A stretch of 64,000 nt of DNA from Clostridiales bacterium. GTDB lineage: Bacteria > Bacillota > Clostridia > TANB77 > CAG-508. Below are positions 1 to 8,673 of this stretch, in pieces (position 1 is the first letter of the stretch; each line of letters begins with the position of its first letter). The stretch is from contig DQFO01000009.1 of the NCBI GenBank assembly GCA_003525075.1, positions 2,548 through 66,547 on the forward strand, in the 5' to 3' direction. The position numbers and the translations under genes were made by a program. A model generated the notes under the pieces. The model worked only from the letters and a program-made list of their open reading frames with translations, was not told where the DNA came from and searched no databases.

Positions 1-2
1 CA

Positions 3-692
3 CTAGTAGAAAGATATGAAAGCGCAATAGAAGAATATGATTATGGCAACTTAAATATTCAGGCGTATAATATAATAGAAATAGAAAAATGGTGTAAAGA
101 GCAATTTGAAGGAAAGCCAGAATATAGTAGAAGGACTCCAAGGTCAGGTATAAAAGGAATAATTGCAGCAAAAGAAGGAGAAGAAGAAACAGAAGAACAA
201 AGAGAGTTAGGATTAGGAAAAGCTTTAGACACATTTAAACGAAGTACTATCTGGCAAAATTATCAAGAAGGAAAAGAGAAAGGACTAAGTCGAGAAGAAA
301 TAAAACAAGAATACGGAATGAGAGAAGGAGAAATAGCACTAGTAGAAAGATGTGAAAGAATAATAGAAGAATATGCTTATGGCAACTTAAATATTCAGGG
401 GGATAATATAATAAAAATAGAAGAATGGTGTAAAGAGCAATTTGAAGGAAAGCCAGAATATAGTAGAAGGATTCCAAGGTCAAATATAAAAGGAATAAAG
501 ACAGCAAAAGAAGAAAGAGAGTTAGGATTAGGAAAAGCTTTAAGCAACTTTAAACAAAGTACTATCTGGAAAAATTATCAAGAAGGAAAAGAGAAAGGAC
601 TAAGTCGAGAAGAAATAAAACAAGAATACGGAATGAGAGAAGGAGAAATAGCGCTAGTAGAAAGATATGAAAGAATAATAGAAGAATATGAT
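3..692 (+). repeat. Coding tandem repeat, units of 336 and 315 bp plus a partial third
   Basis: Units begin at 3, 339 and 654, each at the codons for LVER. Similarity is high at the DNA level, not only in protein, which indicates recent duplication or gene conversion. The array probably continues upstream of the window. Confidence 0.85.
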
Positions 693-824
693 GTCAAAAA
701 GAAAATCACAGGGCAATCAATAGGACAAGTATCATATACAGCAACAGTACAAGAATGTGATGAAGCGCAGACGGATTTAAATAAATTAATTCATGAACAA
801 CAAGAAATAACACAGAAAGACTAA
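3..824 (+). CDS. Tandem-repeat protein, 5' end outside window
   Basis: The reading frame is open from the first full codon of the window, so the gene begins upstream and only its C-terminal 273 residues are seen. It consists of long near-identical repeats: a unit running from LVERYE through IEEY.YGNLNIQ, WCKEQFEGKPEYSRR, RELGLGKAL and STIW.NYQEGKEKG to LSREEIKQEYGMREGEIA. One unit is 112 residues, the next 105 (it lacks a seven-residue Glu-rich insert), and a third stops after about 13 residues, giving way to a unique 44-residue tail. It is highly charged, with no membrane segment or cysteine cluster. The LSREEIKQEYG part looks like a helical DNA-binding-type motif, but I do not recognise the family. 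Function unknown. Confidence 0.8.
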   Translation, partial: LVERYESAIEEYDYGNLNIQAYNIIEIEKWCKEQFEGKPEYSRRTPRSGIKGIIAAKEGEEETEEQRELGLGKALDTFKRSTIWQNYQEGKEKGLSREEIKQEYGMREGEIALVERCERIIEEYAYGNLNIQGDNIIKIEEWCKEQFEGKPEYSRRIPRSNIKGIKTAKEERELGLGKALSNFKQSTIWKNYQEGKEKGLSREEIKQEYGMREGEIALVERYERIIEEYDVKKKITGQSIGQVSYTATVQECDEAQTDLNKLIHEQQEITQKD

Positions 825-866
825 AACAAAAAATCACTTAATAATAAATTTGTTAAGTGATTTTTT
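822..866 (+). terminator. Intrinsic terminator of the repeat-protein gene
   Basis: A perfect 10-bp stem (831-840 with 854-863) is followed by a T-run. The element starts at the stop codon and shares a 23-nt identical stretch with the terminator at 2411-2453. Confidence 0.85.
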
Positions 867-945
867 ATATACTAGGAAAGTTATACTTTCCTAGTATATA
901 AAAAGCTACAATCGCTAGCCCTTTGAGATTTTATCGCTTTGTTCT
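867..945 (+). repeat. Dispersed hairpin element, copy 1 (internally deleted)
   Basis: A perfect 15-bp hairpin (867-881 with 885-899) is followed by a conserved core that begins AGCTACAATCGCTAGCCC. The same element occurs at 15526-15655 and 58051-58154. This copy jumps from the first part of the core straight to the final CTTTGTTCT, so an internal segment is missing. It sits directly after a terminator T-run, as do the other two copies. Confidence 0.75.
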
Positions 946-952
946 AAATATC

Positions 953-982
953 TTGATATGTTATAACTTTGTATGTTATAAT
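953..982 (+). promoter_or_regulatory. Promoter with operator-like repeats for the toxin-antitoxin pair
   Basis: TTGATA, an 18-bp spacer, then TATAAT. The 10-mer TATGTTATAA occurs twice (957-966 and 972-981), overlapping both promoter boxes. TTATAAC and GTTATAA also form an inverted pair. This is what an autoregulatory operator for the HTH antitoxin would look like; that role is inferred. Confidence 0.6.
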
Positions 983-1010
983 ATATTAAAAACAAAGGAG
1001 TGGGTTATTA

Positions 1011-1337
1011 TTGCAAATAATAAAAACAAAAACATACATAAAAGACCTACAAAAGAAAATAAAAAACAAACATAAGAAAAAAGAACAAGAAACAATAGAA
1101 GCAATAGAAGAATTAATGATACAAAGTAAAAATAGGCAAGAAGTAATAATAAACCCTTTATCAAGAGTATATAATATTGAAAAGAAACAAGGAAACTTAA
1201 AAGAAATATATACAGCAAATATAAATATGAAATTAAGAATGTATATAAAGCCTATAGGCGAATATCCATATAAGTTGGAAAAAATAGTAGAAGTAGAATT
1301 AAGAGAAATAGATGACCAACACTATGGAGAAGGATAG
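1011..1337 (+). CDS. RelE/HigB-like toxin of a type II toxin-antitoxin pair
   Basis: A 108-residue basic protein beginning at TTG, ten bases after AAAGGAG. Size, Lys/Arg-rich N-terminus, the central NPLSRVYNIEKK segment and the beta-rich end (YTANINMKLRMYIKP, then EKIVEVELREI) fit the RelE/ParE superfamily, HigB branch: ribosome-dependent mRNA endonucleases neutralised by the adjacent antitoxin. Toxin-first order and the three-base gap to an HTH gene support a HigBA-type operon. Catalytic residues cannot be assigned by eye. The assignment rests on overall pattern and context, so the family is likely but not proven. Confidence 0.7.
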   Translation: MQIIKTKTYIKDLQKKIKNKHKKKEQETIEAIEELMIQSKNRQEVIINPLSRVYNIEKKQGNLKEIYTANINMKLRMYIKPIGEYPYKLEKIVEVELREIDDQHYGEG

Positions 1338-1340
1338 GAG

Positions 1341-2372
1341 ATGATTGATATGATTTATTTTGGAAAATACCTAAAAGACTATTTAGAATACAACAACATA
1401 TCACAAACAGAATTTGCAACAAGAATAGGAATAACACAAAAGCATATGAATGAAATAATAAATGGAAAAACAAGAATAACATTAGAAATGGCAGGAAATA
1501 TAGAAAGATTAACAGGAATCAAATCAGAATTTATTATAAATGTAGAAAACTCAAGAATATTAAAAGAAAACATTTTAAAACAATATGGTAACATAGACAA
1601 CTTAAAAAAAGAAATAACAATAAAATATCATATTGATGAAATAAAAAAGAGAAATTGGATAAAATTCAAAGATGAAACAGACATCTTACAAGTATGTATA
1701 GATTTATTAGACTTCTTAAAAGTAAAAGACTTTTACATAATTCCAAAATTAGAAAAACAAATACTATTCAAAAAAACAGGTAATGACTTTAACAAAATAG
1801 CATTGTGGATAGCACATTGTGATGAAACAATAAAACAACAAAATGTAAATGAATATAATAGTTATAATTTAATGTTATTAATAAAAGATTTGCAAGAATT
1901 AGCCTACAATAACTCAATAGACATAGACAAAGTAAGAGAACTATTAAATAAATATGGAATTTATTTTGCATGTGAAAAAGCCTTAACAGGGACAAAAATA
2001 AGAGGCTGTTTTAGAGTTAAAGGAAAACAACCAGCAATTTATGTAACAGATAACTATGCTGGAAAAGACTCATTTTTCTTCGAATTATTTCATGAACTAG
2101 GACATTGTAAATCAGATTATAATGAAGGAAAAAATAAAGTAATTATAGATGGAAACGATTTAAAAGAAGAAAAAGCAGATAAATTTGCATTAGAAGTAAT
2201 GATTCCAGAAAAAATTTGGAAAAAGATTGTTGATGGAGAAATAAACGAAAAAACATTAAAAGAAATATCAATTCAAGAAAAAATACCAATGAGTTTTATT
2301 GTTGGAAGACTTGCCAAAAATGGAATAATCACTTATAAAAGTAAACTATATAGAGAAAACTATCAAAAATAA
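1341..2372 (+). CDS. HigA-like antitoxin: XRE helix-turn-helix fused to an ImmA/IrrE metallopeptidase domain
   Basis: This 343-residue protein has an N-terminal helix-turn-helix (about residues 10-65, with SQTEFATRIGITQKHMNEI). Its C-terminal domain carries FHELGH near residue 250, the HExxH zinc site of the ImmA/IrrE (COG2856) family, with a downstream acidic segment (EEKADKFALEVMIP) that can supply the third ligand. The expected job is to bind the toxin and repress the shared promoter; the peptidase part may cleave a regulator under stress. It starts at ATG three bases after the toxin stop, preceded by GGAG. The fusion of antitoxin and protease domains is a known arrangement. Confidence 0.85.
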   Translation: MIDMIYFGKYLKDYLEYNNISQTEFATRIGITQKHMNEIINGKTRITLEMAGNIERLTGIKSEFIINVENSRILKENILKQYGNIDNLKKEITIKYHIDEIKKRNWIKFKDETDILQVCIDLLDFLKVKDFYIIPKLEKQILFKKTGNDFNKIALWIAHCDETIKQQNVNEYNSYNLMLLIKDLQELAYNNSIDIDKVRELLNKYGIYFACEKALTGTKIRGCFRVKGKQPAIYVTDNYAGKDSFFFELFHELGHCKSDYNEGKNKVIIDGNDLKEEKADKFALEVMIPEKIWKKIVDGEINEKTLKEISIQEKIPMSFIVGRLAKNGIITYKSKLYRENYQK

Positions 2373-2410
2373 TGCAAAAGCAATTTATAAAAACACTTTA
2401 ATCAAATGAA

Positions 2411-2453
2411 TAAAACAAAAAATCACTTAATAAAATTTATTAAGTGATTTTTT
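2411..2453 (+). terminator. Intrinsic terminator of the toxin-antitoxin operon
   Basis: A 10-bp stem (2420-2429 with 2441-2450) and a T-run. The first 23 nt are identical to 822-844, so the toxin-antitoxin cassette lies between two copies of one terminator. Confidence 0.85.
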
Positions 2454-2462
2454 CGAATTCAC

Positions 2463-2491
2463 TATACAAAACGAAAAAATAGTTATATAAT
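2463..2491 (+). promoter_or_regulatory. Possible promoter of the mur cluster
   Basis: TATACA (four of six -35 positions), a 17-bp spacer, then a perfect TATAAT. It is the best candidate in the gap upstream of murE; the -35 box is weak. Confidence 0.4.
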
Positions 2492-2574
2492 GTATGCGAT
2501 AATGGGAAAAATGGCAATTGACAAATTCCCTTATATTAGAGCCTATAAAAAAGAGTAGGCAAAAGGAGACAAAT

Positions 2575-4038
2575 ATGGAATTAAAAAAAATATTAGTAGG
2601 ATTAGAAGGACTAAAAGCAAAAGGAAACCTTGACTTAGACATAACAGGACTAGAAAGTAACTCCAAAAACATAAAAGAAGGATATATGTTTATAGCAATA
2701 AAAGGCTATAGTGTAGACGGTCATGACTATATAAACAATGCAATAGAAGCTGGAGCAAAAGTAGTAATGGTTCAAGAAGGCTGTGACTTGAAAAAAATAA
2801 AATTACCAGCAGATGTAACAATAATTATGGCAAAAGACACAAGAGAAGCATTAGCAATATGTAGTTGTAATTTTTACGGAAATCCATCAAGAAAATTCAA
2901 ATTAATAGGAGTAACTGGAACAAAAGGAAAAACAACAACAACATATATGATTAAAGAAATATTAGAAAAAGCAGGACATAAAGTTGGATTAATAGGAACA
3001 ATAGCAACATATATAAACGGAAAAATGATATCAGAAAGTGCAAGAACAACACCAGAAAGTATAGAATTGCAAAAAACATTTGCACAAATGGTAGAAGCAG
3101 GTGTTGAATATGTAGTAATGGAAGTATCATCACAAAGTCTAAAACTACATAGAGTAGATGGATGTAATTTTGATATAGTAGTATTTACAAACTTCTCAGA
3201 AGATCATATTAGTGAAAAAGAACATCCAGATATGAAAGACTATTTTGAATCAAAATTAAAACTATTTAAAATGTGTGACAATGGAATAATAAATGTTGAT
3301 GATTTACAAGTATCAAAAATACCAAGATTATTACCAGAAAATAAAATAATGACATATGGAATAGACAATTATTGTGAAGTATTAGCAAAAGACATAACAA
3401 TAACAAATTCCTATGTAGATTTTAGAGTAAAAGTATCTGACAGAAATGAAAGAGTAAAAGTAGATATTCCGGGAAGATTCAGTGTATATAATGCACTTGC
3501 AGCAATATGTGTAGCAAAAAAATTAGGAATAGCATCAGACAAAGTAATAGAAGCATTAGCAGAAATAAAAGTGCCAGGAAGATCTGAAATGGTACCAAAC
3601 AAAAAAGAAATACCAATAATGATAGATTATGCACATTCACCAGAAAGCTTACAAAACATATTATCAGCAGTAAAAAGCTATACAAGAGGAAGAGTAATAT
3701 CTGTATTTGGATGTGGAGGAGACAGAGATAAAGGAAAAAGACCATTAATGGGAGAAATATCAGGAAAAATAGCAGATTTTACATTTATAACAACAGATAA
3801 TCCTCGTACAGAAGAACCTGAAGAAATAGTAAAAGAAATTGAAGAAGGAATGAAAAAAACAAACGGAAAATACAAAGTAGTAGTAGACAGAAAAGAAGCA
3901 ATAAAAGAAGCAATAGAAATGGCAAACAAACTAGATATAATAGTACTTGCAGGAAAAGGTCATGAACCATATCAAGAAATAAATGGAACCAAATATCCAT
4001 TTGACGAAAGAATAATAGTAAAAGAAATTATAGGATAA
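2575..4038 (+). CDS. murE: UDP-N-acetylmuramoyl-tripeptide synthetase MurE
   Basis: A 487-residue cytoplasmic Mur ligase that adds the third amino acid to UDP-MurNAc-dipeptide using ATP. The P-loop GTKGKTT lies near residues 114-120, the central-domain segment EVSSQSLKLHRVDG follows, and AGKGHEPYQ is near the end. DNPR at about 408-411 is the signature of meso-diaminopimelate-adding MurE, so DAP-type peptidoglycan is inferred. An in-frame TTG 57 bases upstream would lengthen the ORF, but AAAGGAG five bases before ATG 2575 and the family N-terminus favour this start. First gene of a reduced mur cluster. Confidence 0.95.
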   Translation: MELKKILVGLEGLKAKGNLDLDITGLESNSKNIKEGYMFIAIKGYSVDGHDYINNAIEAGAKVVMVQEGCDLKKIKLPADVTIIMAKDTREALAICSCNFYGNPSRKFKLIGVTGTKGKTTTTYMIKEILEKAGHKVGLIGTIATYINGKMISESARTTPESIELQKTFAQMVEAGVEYVVMEVSSQSLKLHRVDGCNFDIVVFTNFSEDHISEKEHPDMKDYFESKLKLFKMCDNGIINVDDLQVSKIPRLLPENKIMTYGIDNYCEVLAKDITITNSYVDFRVKVSDRNERVKVDIPGRFSVYNALAAICVAKKLGIASDKVIEALAEIKVPGRSEMVPNKKEIPIMIDYAHSPESLQNILSAVKSYTRGRVISVFGCGGDRDKGKRPLMGEISGKIADFTFITTDNPRTEEPEEIVKEIEEGMKKTNGKYKVVVDRKEAIKEAIEMANKLDIIVLAGKGHEPYQEINGTKYPFDERIIVKEIIG

Positions 4039-4064
4039 ATAAAACAGAAGAAAGGTTGATAAAA

Positions 4065-5042
4065 GTGGATTTTCAAACAAAAATGCTATTAGGAACATTT
4101 GCAGTAACAGTACTGCTTGGATTAATAATAGTACCAATATTAAGAAAACTAAAAGTAGGTCAAATAGAAAGAACAGATGGACCACAATCACATTTAAAAA
4201 AACAAGGAACACCAACAATGGGTGGAATTATTATCATGTTAGGAATAATAATTGCAACATGTTGTGCATATGTATATTATAAAGGAAAAGATGCATCACT
4301 TGCACAAAATTTAATTCCAATACTTTGTTTAACAACAGGATTTGGAATAATAGGATTTATAGATGATTATAAAAAATTAGTATTAAAAAATACAGAAGGT
4401 TTAAAACCAAAATTAAAAATGTTAGGATTATTAATAATATCAATTGCATTTGTATCATATTTAGTATGGGGATTAAAGATAGGAACAGAAACATATATAC
4501 CATTTGCTAATAAATATGTAACAATTCCAATATGGTTATATATACCATTTGCAATTTTAGTAATACTTGCAACAACAAATGCAATAAACTTAACAGACGG
4601 AATAGATGGGTTATCATCAAGTGTTAGCACAATAATAATTACATGTTTAACAATTATAGCAACAATGTTTGGAACAAAAGAAATAATAGTATTTGGAGCA
4701 ATTGTAATAGGAGCAACATTAGGATTTTTAATGTTTAATATATATCCAGCGAAAGCATTTATGGGAGACACAGGTTCACTATTTCTAGGGGGAGTTGTAT
4801 CTGGAATAGCATTATACTTAAAAATGCCTCTATTATTATTAATTATTGCTATTATACCAGTACTTGAAACATTATCAGTAATAATTCAAGTTGCAGTATT
4901 TAAGAAAACTGGAAAAAGAGTATTCAAAATGGCACCACTTCATCACCATTTTGAACTATCAGGTTGGAGAGAAAATCAAGTTGTAATGTTATTTAGTGTA
5001 ATAACATTAATATCTTGTGTAATAGGACTAAAGATTATATAA
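4065..5042 (+). CDS. mraY: Phospho-MurNAc-pentapeptide transferase MraY
   Basis: A 325-residue polytopic membrane enzyme that makes lipid I from UDP-MurNAc-pentapeptide and undecaprenyl phosphate. Family motifs are all present: TPTMGGI, FIDDYKK (Mg-binding Asp pair), NAINLTDGIDGL, GDTGSLFLGG and the cytoplasmic APLHHHFELSGW. The start is GTG 4065, nine bases after AGAAAGG; the TTG at 4056 abuts that site and is too close. It directly follows murE, with no murF between them. Confidence 0.95.
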   Translation: MDFQTKMLLGTFAVTVLLGLIIVPILRKLKVGQIERTDGPQSHLKKQGTPTMGGIIIMLGIIIATCCAYVYYKGKDASLAQNLIPILCLTTGFGIIGFIDDYKKLVLKNTEGLKPKLKMLGLLIISIAFVSYLVWGLKIGTETYIPFANKYVTIPIWLYIPFAILVILATTNAINLTDGIDGLSSSVSTIIITCLTIIATMFGTKEIIVFGAIVIGATLGFLMFNIYPAKAFMGDTGSLFLGGVVSGIALYLKMPLLLLIIAIIPVLETLSVIIQVAVFKKTGKRVFKMAPLHHHFELSGWRENQVVMLFSVITLISCVIGLKII

Positions 5043-5076
5043 AATATATTAAACATAAGAAAGGAAAAATGCTATA

Positions 5077-6252
5077 ATGGCAAGAAAAGAAAAAAACAAA
5101 AAAGAAGTAAAAGGCTTTTCAAGTTTTTTAAATAATCAAATAGATTTTACATTATTGATAACAATTTTGCTATTGCTTTCTATAGGTTTAATAATGGTAC
5201 TTTCAGCAAGTGCACCATCATCATTACAAAAGTATGGAAATAGTTATAAATTTTTTGAAAAACAATTAATATTTGCAGTTGCTGGAGTTATAGCCATGTG
5301 GTTTATTTCAAAAATAGATTATAGAATATATCAAAGATTTTATTGGCTTGCATATGGAGTGTCAATTCTCTTGTTAGTTGCAGTATTAGCATTTGGTAGT
5401 GAAAGTCATGGGGCAAAAAGATGGATAGAAATAACTAAAAGTCTTTCATTCCAACCATCTGAAATAGTAAAATTTTTAATGATAATATTTTATGCTGGAA
5501 TTTTAGTAAGAAATAGAGAGACATTAGGAAAATATTTTAAAGGACTTGTATTTCATGTTGTACTTTTAGCGCCAGTAATATTGTTATTATTATTAGAACC
5601 ACATGTTAGTACATCTATGGTAATAATAATTACATGTTGTATTATGATGATAATGGCAGGGTGTAAATTTTGGCAATTTGCAGCAACAGGACTTGTTGGA
5701 ATATGTGCTGGTGGTGGAATTGCCACAGTTTTATATTTAGCAAGCGAATGGTTTAGAAATAAATTTCAATACATAGTAACAAGATTTATAACATTTACAG
5801 ATCCATGGAAAGATGCAACAGATAGTGGTTGGCAAATAATTCAAAGTTTATATGCAATAGGTTCAGGAGGTCTATTTGGAGCAGGATTAGGAGAAAGCAA
5901 GCAAAAATACTTATATTTATCAGAACCACATAATGACTTTATTTTTGCAGTATTAGCAGAAGAACTTGGATTTGTAGGATGTTTAGTTGTATTTTTATTA
6001 TTTGCAATATTTATTTGGAGAGGTGTATTAATTGCAATGAAAGCACCAGATATGTTTGGAAGTTTAGTAGCAATAGGAATAACATCACTAGTTGGAGTGC
6101 AAGTAATAATAAATATAGCAGTAGTTACATCATCAATGCCAGTAACAGGAATGCAATTACCATTCTTTAGTTATGGTGGAACAGCTTTATTCTTATTGCT
6201 TTGTGAAATGGGAGTTTTACTGAGCATTTCTAGGGCTAGTTCAAAACAATAG
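5077..6252 (+). CDS. ftsW: FtsW/RodA/SpoVE-family SEDS glycosyltransferase
   Basis: A 391-residue SEDS protein with about ten membrane helices that polymerises lipid II with a partner class B PBP at the septum. Visible family features are LSASAP after the first helix, AKRWI and SFQPSE in the first large loop, EPHVSTSMVI, QIIQSLYAIGSGGLFGAGLG, PEPHNDF-like SEPHNDFIFAVLAEE, and PFFSYGG near the end. The place between mraY and murG is where ftsW or spoVE sits in Firmicutes. Which of the two cannot be told from sequence alone. Confidence 0.88.
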   Translation: MARKEKNKKEVKGFSSFLNNQIDFTLLITILLLLSIGLIMVLSASAPSSLQKYGNSYKFFEKQLIFAVAGVIAMWFISKIDYRIYQRFYWLAYGVSILLLVAVLAFGSESHGAKRWIEITKSLSFQPSEIVKFLMIIFYAGILVRNRETLGKYFKGLVFHVVLLAPVILLLLLEPHVSTSMVIIITCCIMMIMAGCKFWQFAATGLVGICAGGGIATVLYLASEWFRNKFQYIVTRFITFTDPWKDATDSGWQIIQSLYAIGSGGLFGAGLGESKQKYLYLSEPHNDFIFAVLAEELGFVGCLVVFLLFAIFIWRGVLIAMKAPDMFGSLVAIGITSLVGVQVIINIAVVTSSMPVTGMQLPFFSYGGTALFLLLCEMGVLLSISRASSKQ

Positions 6253-6336
6253 AGTAAATAGATAAAAAAATAATTATGGTAAAATCTAATTTTTTCAACC
6301 AGATTTTTGAGCTATAAGAAAGGAAAAAAATTTAAA

Positions 6337-7461
6337 ATGAAAGTTATTATTGCAGCAGCTGGAACAGGTGGACATATAAATCCTGGTTTAGCTATAGCAA
6401 ATAAAATAAAAGAAGAAGAAAAAGATTCAGAAATAATTTTTATTGGAACAACAAGAGGACTAGAAAACGATTTAGTTCCAAGAGCAGGATATAAATTAAA
6501 AACAATTGAAGCATATGGATTAAGCAAAAAAATTTCAATTGATAATATGAAAAAAATGTGTGAGACATTAAAAGCAACATCAAAAGCAAGAAAAATTATA
6601 AAAGAATTTAAACCAGATGTAGTAATAGGAGCAGGAGGATATATTTGTGGACCAGTAGTATGGGCTGCCAAAAAAGAAAATATACCAGTAGCATTACATG
6701 AAAGTAATGCTTTTCCTGGAAAAGCAGTAAAATTTCTTGCAAAAAAAGCAGATGTAGTATTAATATCATTTGAAGAAGCAAGAGAAAGAATACATAGTGC
6801 TAAAAAAATTGTTTTTACAGGAACACCAGTAAAAATTCAAAAAAGAGAATTTTCAAGTGAGCAAAAAAGCAAAATACTAAATGAATTAGGATTATCTGGA
6901 AAATTACCCATTGTTTTAATATTTGGAGGAAGTCAAGGAGCACAAAAAATAAATGAAGCAGTTGTTGGAATTTTAAAAGAAAAATTAAATCAAAAATATC
7001 AAATTGTTTGGGCAACAGGGCCAAAACAATTTGATATTGTAAAAGAAGAATTAAAAAAATCTTCAATAGACATAGAAAAAGTACAAAATGCAAAAATACT
7101 TCCATATATTTATAATATGGAAGAAATAATGAATATATCAGATATAATAGTAGCAAGAAGTGGTGCAATGACAATAACAGAAATATCAAATTTAGGAAAG
7201 CCATCAATATTAATACCACTTCCAAATGTAAGCCAAGATCATCAACTAAGAAATGCAGAAGTATTACAAAAAATAGGTGCAGCACAAATTATATTAAATA
7301 ATGAATTAGAAAAAGATATATTAAATAAAGAAATAATAGAAATAGCATCAAACAAAGTAAAAATGAAAGAAATGGGAGAAAAAGCATCTACTAAATCAGT
7401 AAAAAATGTACAAGAAAAAATATATGCAGAGATTAAAAAAATAGTAAAAGGTGGAAAATAA
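6337..7461 (+). CDS. murG: Lipid I N-acetylglucosaminyltransferase MurG
   Basis: A 374-residue GT28 enzyme that converts lipid I to lipid II at the inner membrane face. The N-terminal glycine-rich loop AGTGGHINPG (about 8-17), GAGGYICGP, HESNAFPGKA, the second-domain loop GGSQGA and GAMTITE for UDP-GlcNAc binding are all clear. ATG 6337 lies 12 bases after AGAAAGGA; an in-frame TTG at 6307 would add residues not typical of the family. Confidence 0.95.
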   Translation: MKVIIAAAGTGGHINPGLAIANKIKEEEKDSEIIFIGTTRGLENDLVPRAGYKLKTIEAYGLSKKISIDNMKKMCETLKATSKARKIIKEFKPDVVIGAGGYICGPVVWAAKKENIPVALHESNAFPGKAVKFLAKKADVVLISFEEARERIHSAKKIVFTGTPVKIQKREFSSEQKSKILNELGLSGKLPIVLIFGGSQGAQKINEAVVGILKEKLNQKYQIVWATGPKQFDIVKEELKKSSIDIEKVQNAKILPYIYNMEEIMNISDIIVARSGAMTITEISNLGKPSILIPLPNVSQDHQLRNAEVLQKIGAAQIILNNELEKDILNKEIIEIASNKVKMKEMGEKASTKSVKNVQEKIYAEIKKIVKGGK

Positions 7462-7463
7462 AA

Positions 7464-8624
7464 TTGGAAAACTATAAATTTATAATATTAATGATTATTA
7501 TAGACATAATAATACTAATTATAAGTGAAATTTTAATGAAAAAGTATTTAAAAAGAAAAATGTTATTTCCAAAGACAAGACTAATAAAAGGTTCAGGAGT
7601 TACAAATGATGATTTAGATATAAATAATAGTGTATTTTTACACATGACAGATGGGATTATTGCTTTTGACAGAAATGGTGTTGTTATTTTAATAAATCCA
7701 GCAGCAAAGCAAATGATGAATATATCTCCACAAGATACAACATTTGAAGATATTTTTGGAAGATTGCATATAAATCTAGAAAAAATAATATATCTTGAAA
7801 ACTGGACAAATACTGAAGAAAGAATAAATATTGATGATAGATTTTTAAATGTATATTTTGCACCATTTAAAAAAGATAATGATAAAACTGTTGGAGTTAT
7901 AGCAGTATTGCAAGATATAACAGAACATGTAAAACTAGATAATATGAGAAAAGAATTTATTGCAGATGTATCACATGAATTAAAAACACCAATAACATCA
8001 ATTATGGGATATGCAGACACATTATTAGAAGAAGAATATGATAAAGAAACACAAAGTAAATTTTTAAATGTTATAGCATCAGAAGCTAGAAGAATGGCAA
8101 AATTAGTTACAGATTTATTAACATTATCAAAAAATGATAATAATAGAAATGTTGTAAAAAAAGAACAATTTGATTTAGGTGAACTTGTTAAGAAATGTCA
8201 GGACAAGCTTGCAATAGAAATAAAAAGAAAAAATCATAATGTAAATTGTTTTGTAACAGCAGATGTACCACTTGTTTATGCAGATAAAGATGATATTGAA
8301 AGAGTTGTCTTAAATATAATGACAAATAGTATTAAATATACTAAAGAAGGTGGGGAAATCAAAATATATGTTGGATTTGTTTACAATGATGCATATATAA
8401 AAATTTTTGATAATGGAATTGGAATTCCAGAAGAAGATCTAAGCAGGATTTTTGAAAGATTTTATCGTGTTGATAAGGCTCGTAGTAGAGAAATGGGTGG
8501 AACAGGATTAGGTCTTTCAATAGCCAAAGATTTATTAGATAGAAATGGTGGCAGTATTGATATAAAAAGTGAAGTTGGGAAAGGTACTGAAGTTGTAATA
8601 AAGGTTCCAACAAAGGAAAAATAA
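7464..8624 (+). CDS. Membrane sensor histidine kinase with PAS domain (PhoR/WalK-like), orphan
   Basis: A 386-residue kinase starting at TTG nine bases after AAAGGTGG, two bases downstream of the murG stop. One N-terminal membrane helix (about 6-25) is followed by a PAS domain (about 55-160), then HisKA with the phospho-acceptor in DVSHELKTP (His171). The HATPase domain has an NIMTNSIKYT N-box, DNGIGIP (near 316) and GGTGLGLSI. Family members autophosphorylate and pass phosphate to a partner response regulator. No response regulator gene is adjacent. Its end position in the mur cluster suggests cell-envelope sensing, which is inference. Confidence 0.9.
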   Translation: MENYKFIILMIIIDIIILIISEILMKKYLKRKMLFPKTRLIKGSGVTNDDLDINNSVFLHMTDGIIAFDRNGVVILINPAAKQMMNISPQDTTFEDIFGRLHINLEKIIYLENWTNTEERINIDDRFLNVYFAPFKKDNDKTVGVIAVLQDITEHVKLDNMRKEFIADVSHELKTPITSIMGYADTLLEEEYDKETQSKFLNVIASEARRMAKLVTDLLTLSKNDNNRNVVKKEQFDLGELVKKCQDKLAIEIKRKNHNVNCFVTADVPLVYADKDDIERVVLNIMTNSIKYTKEGGEIKIYVGFVYNDAYIKIFDNGIGIPEEDLSRIFERFYRVDKARSREMGGTGLGLSIAKDLLDRNGGSIDIKSEVGKGTEVVIKVPTKEK

Positions 8625-8628
8625 TTTT

Positions 8629-8657
8629 TTGACAAAACCTTAAATATATGATATTAT
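8629..8657 (+). promoter_or_regulatory. Sigma-A-type promoter for the XRE regulator gene
   Basis: TTGACA, a 17-bp spacer, then TATTAT, immediately downstream of the kinase stop codon. Confidence 0.8.
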
Positions 8658-8673
8658 ATTTTATGTAAATGAC

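Noticed and set aside
3479..4000. Several minus-strand Leu/Phe/Ile-rich frames opposite murE, and many like them along the window
   Set aside because: They mirror Lys/Glu/Ile-rich coding sequence in an AT-rich genome; no ribosome sites or family motifs.
4056..4064. TTG start for mraY, and similar longer starts for murE, murG, rpmA, rimO, fba and the SecD/SecF-like genes
   Set aside because: These upstream starts overlap or precede the ribosome site, or add residues not seen in the families; downstream starts fit spacing and conserved N-termini.
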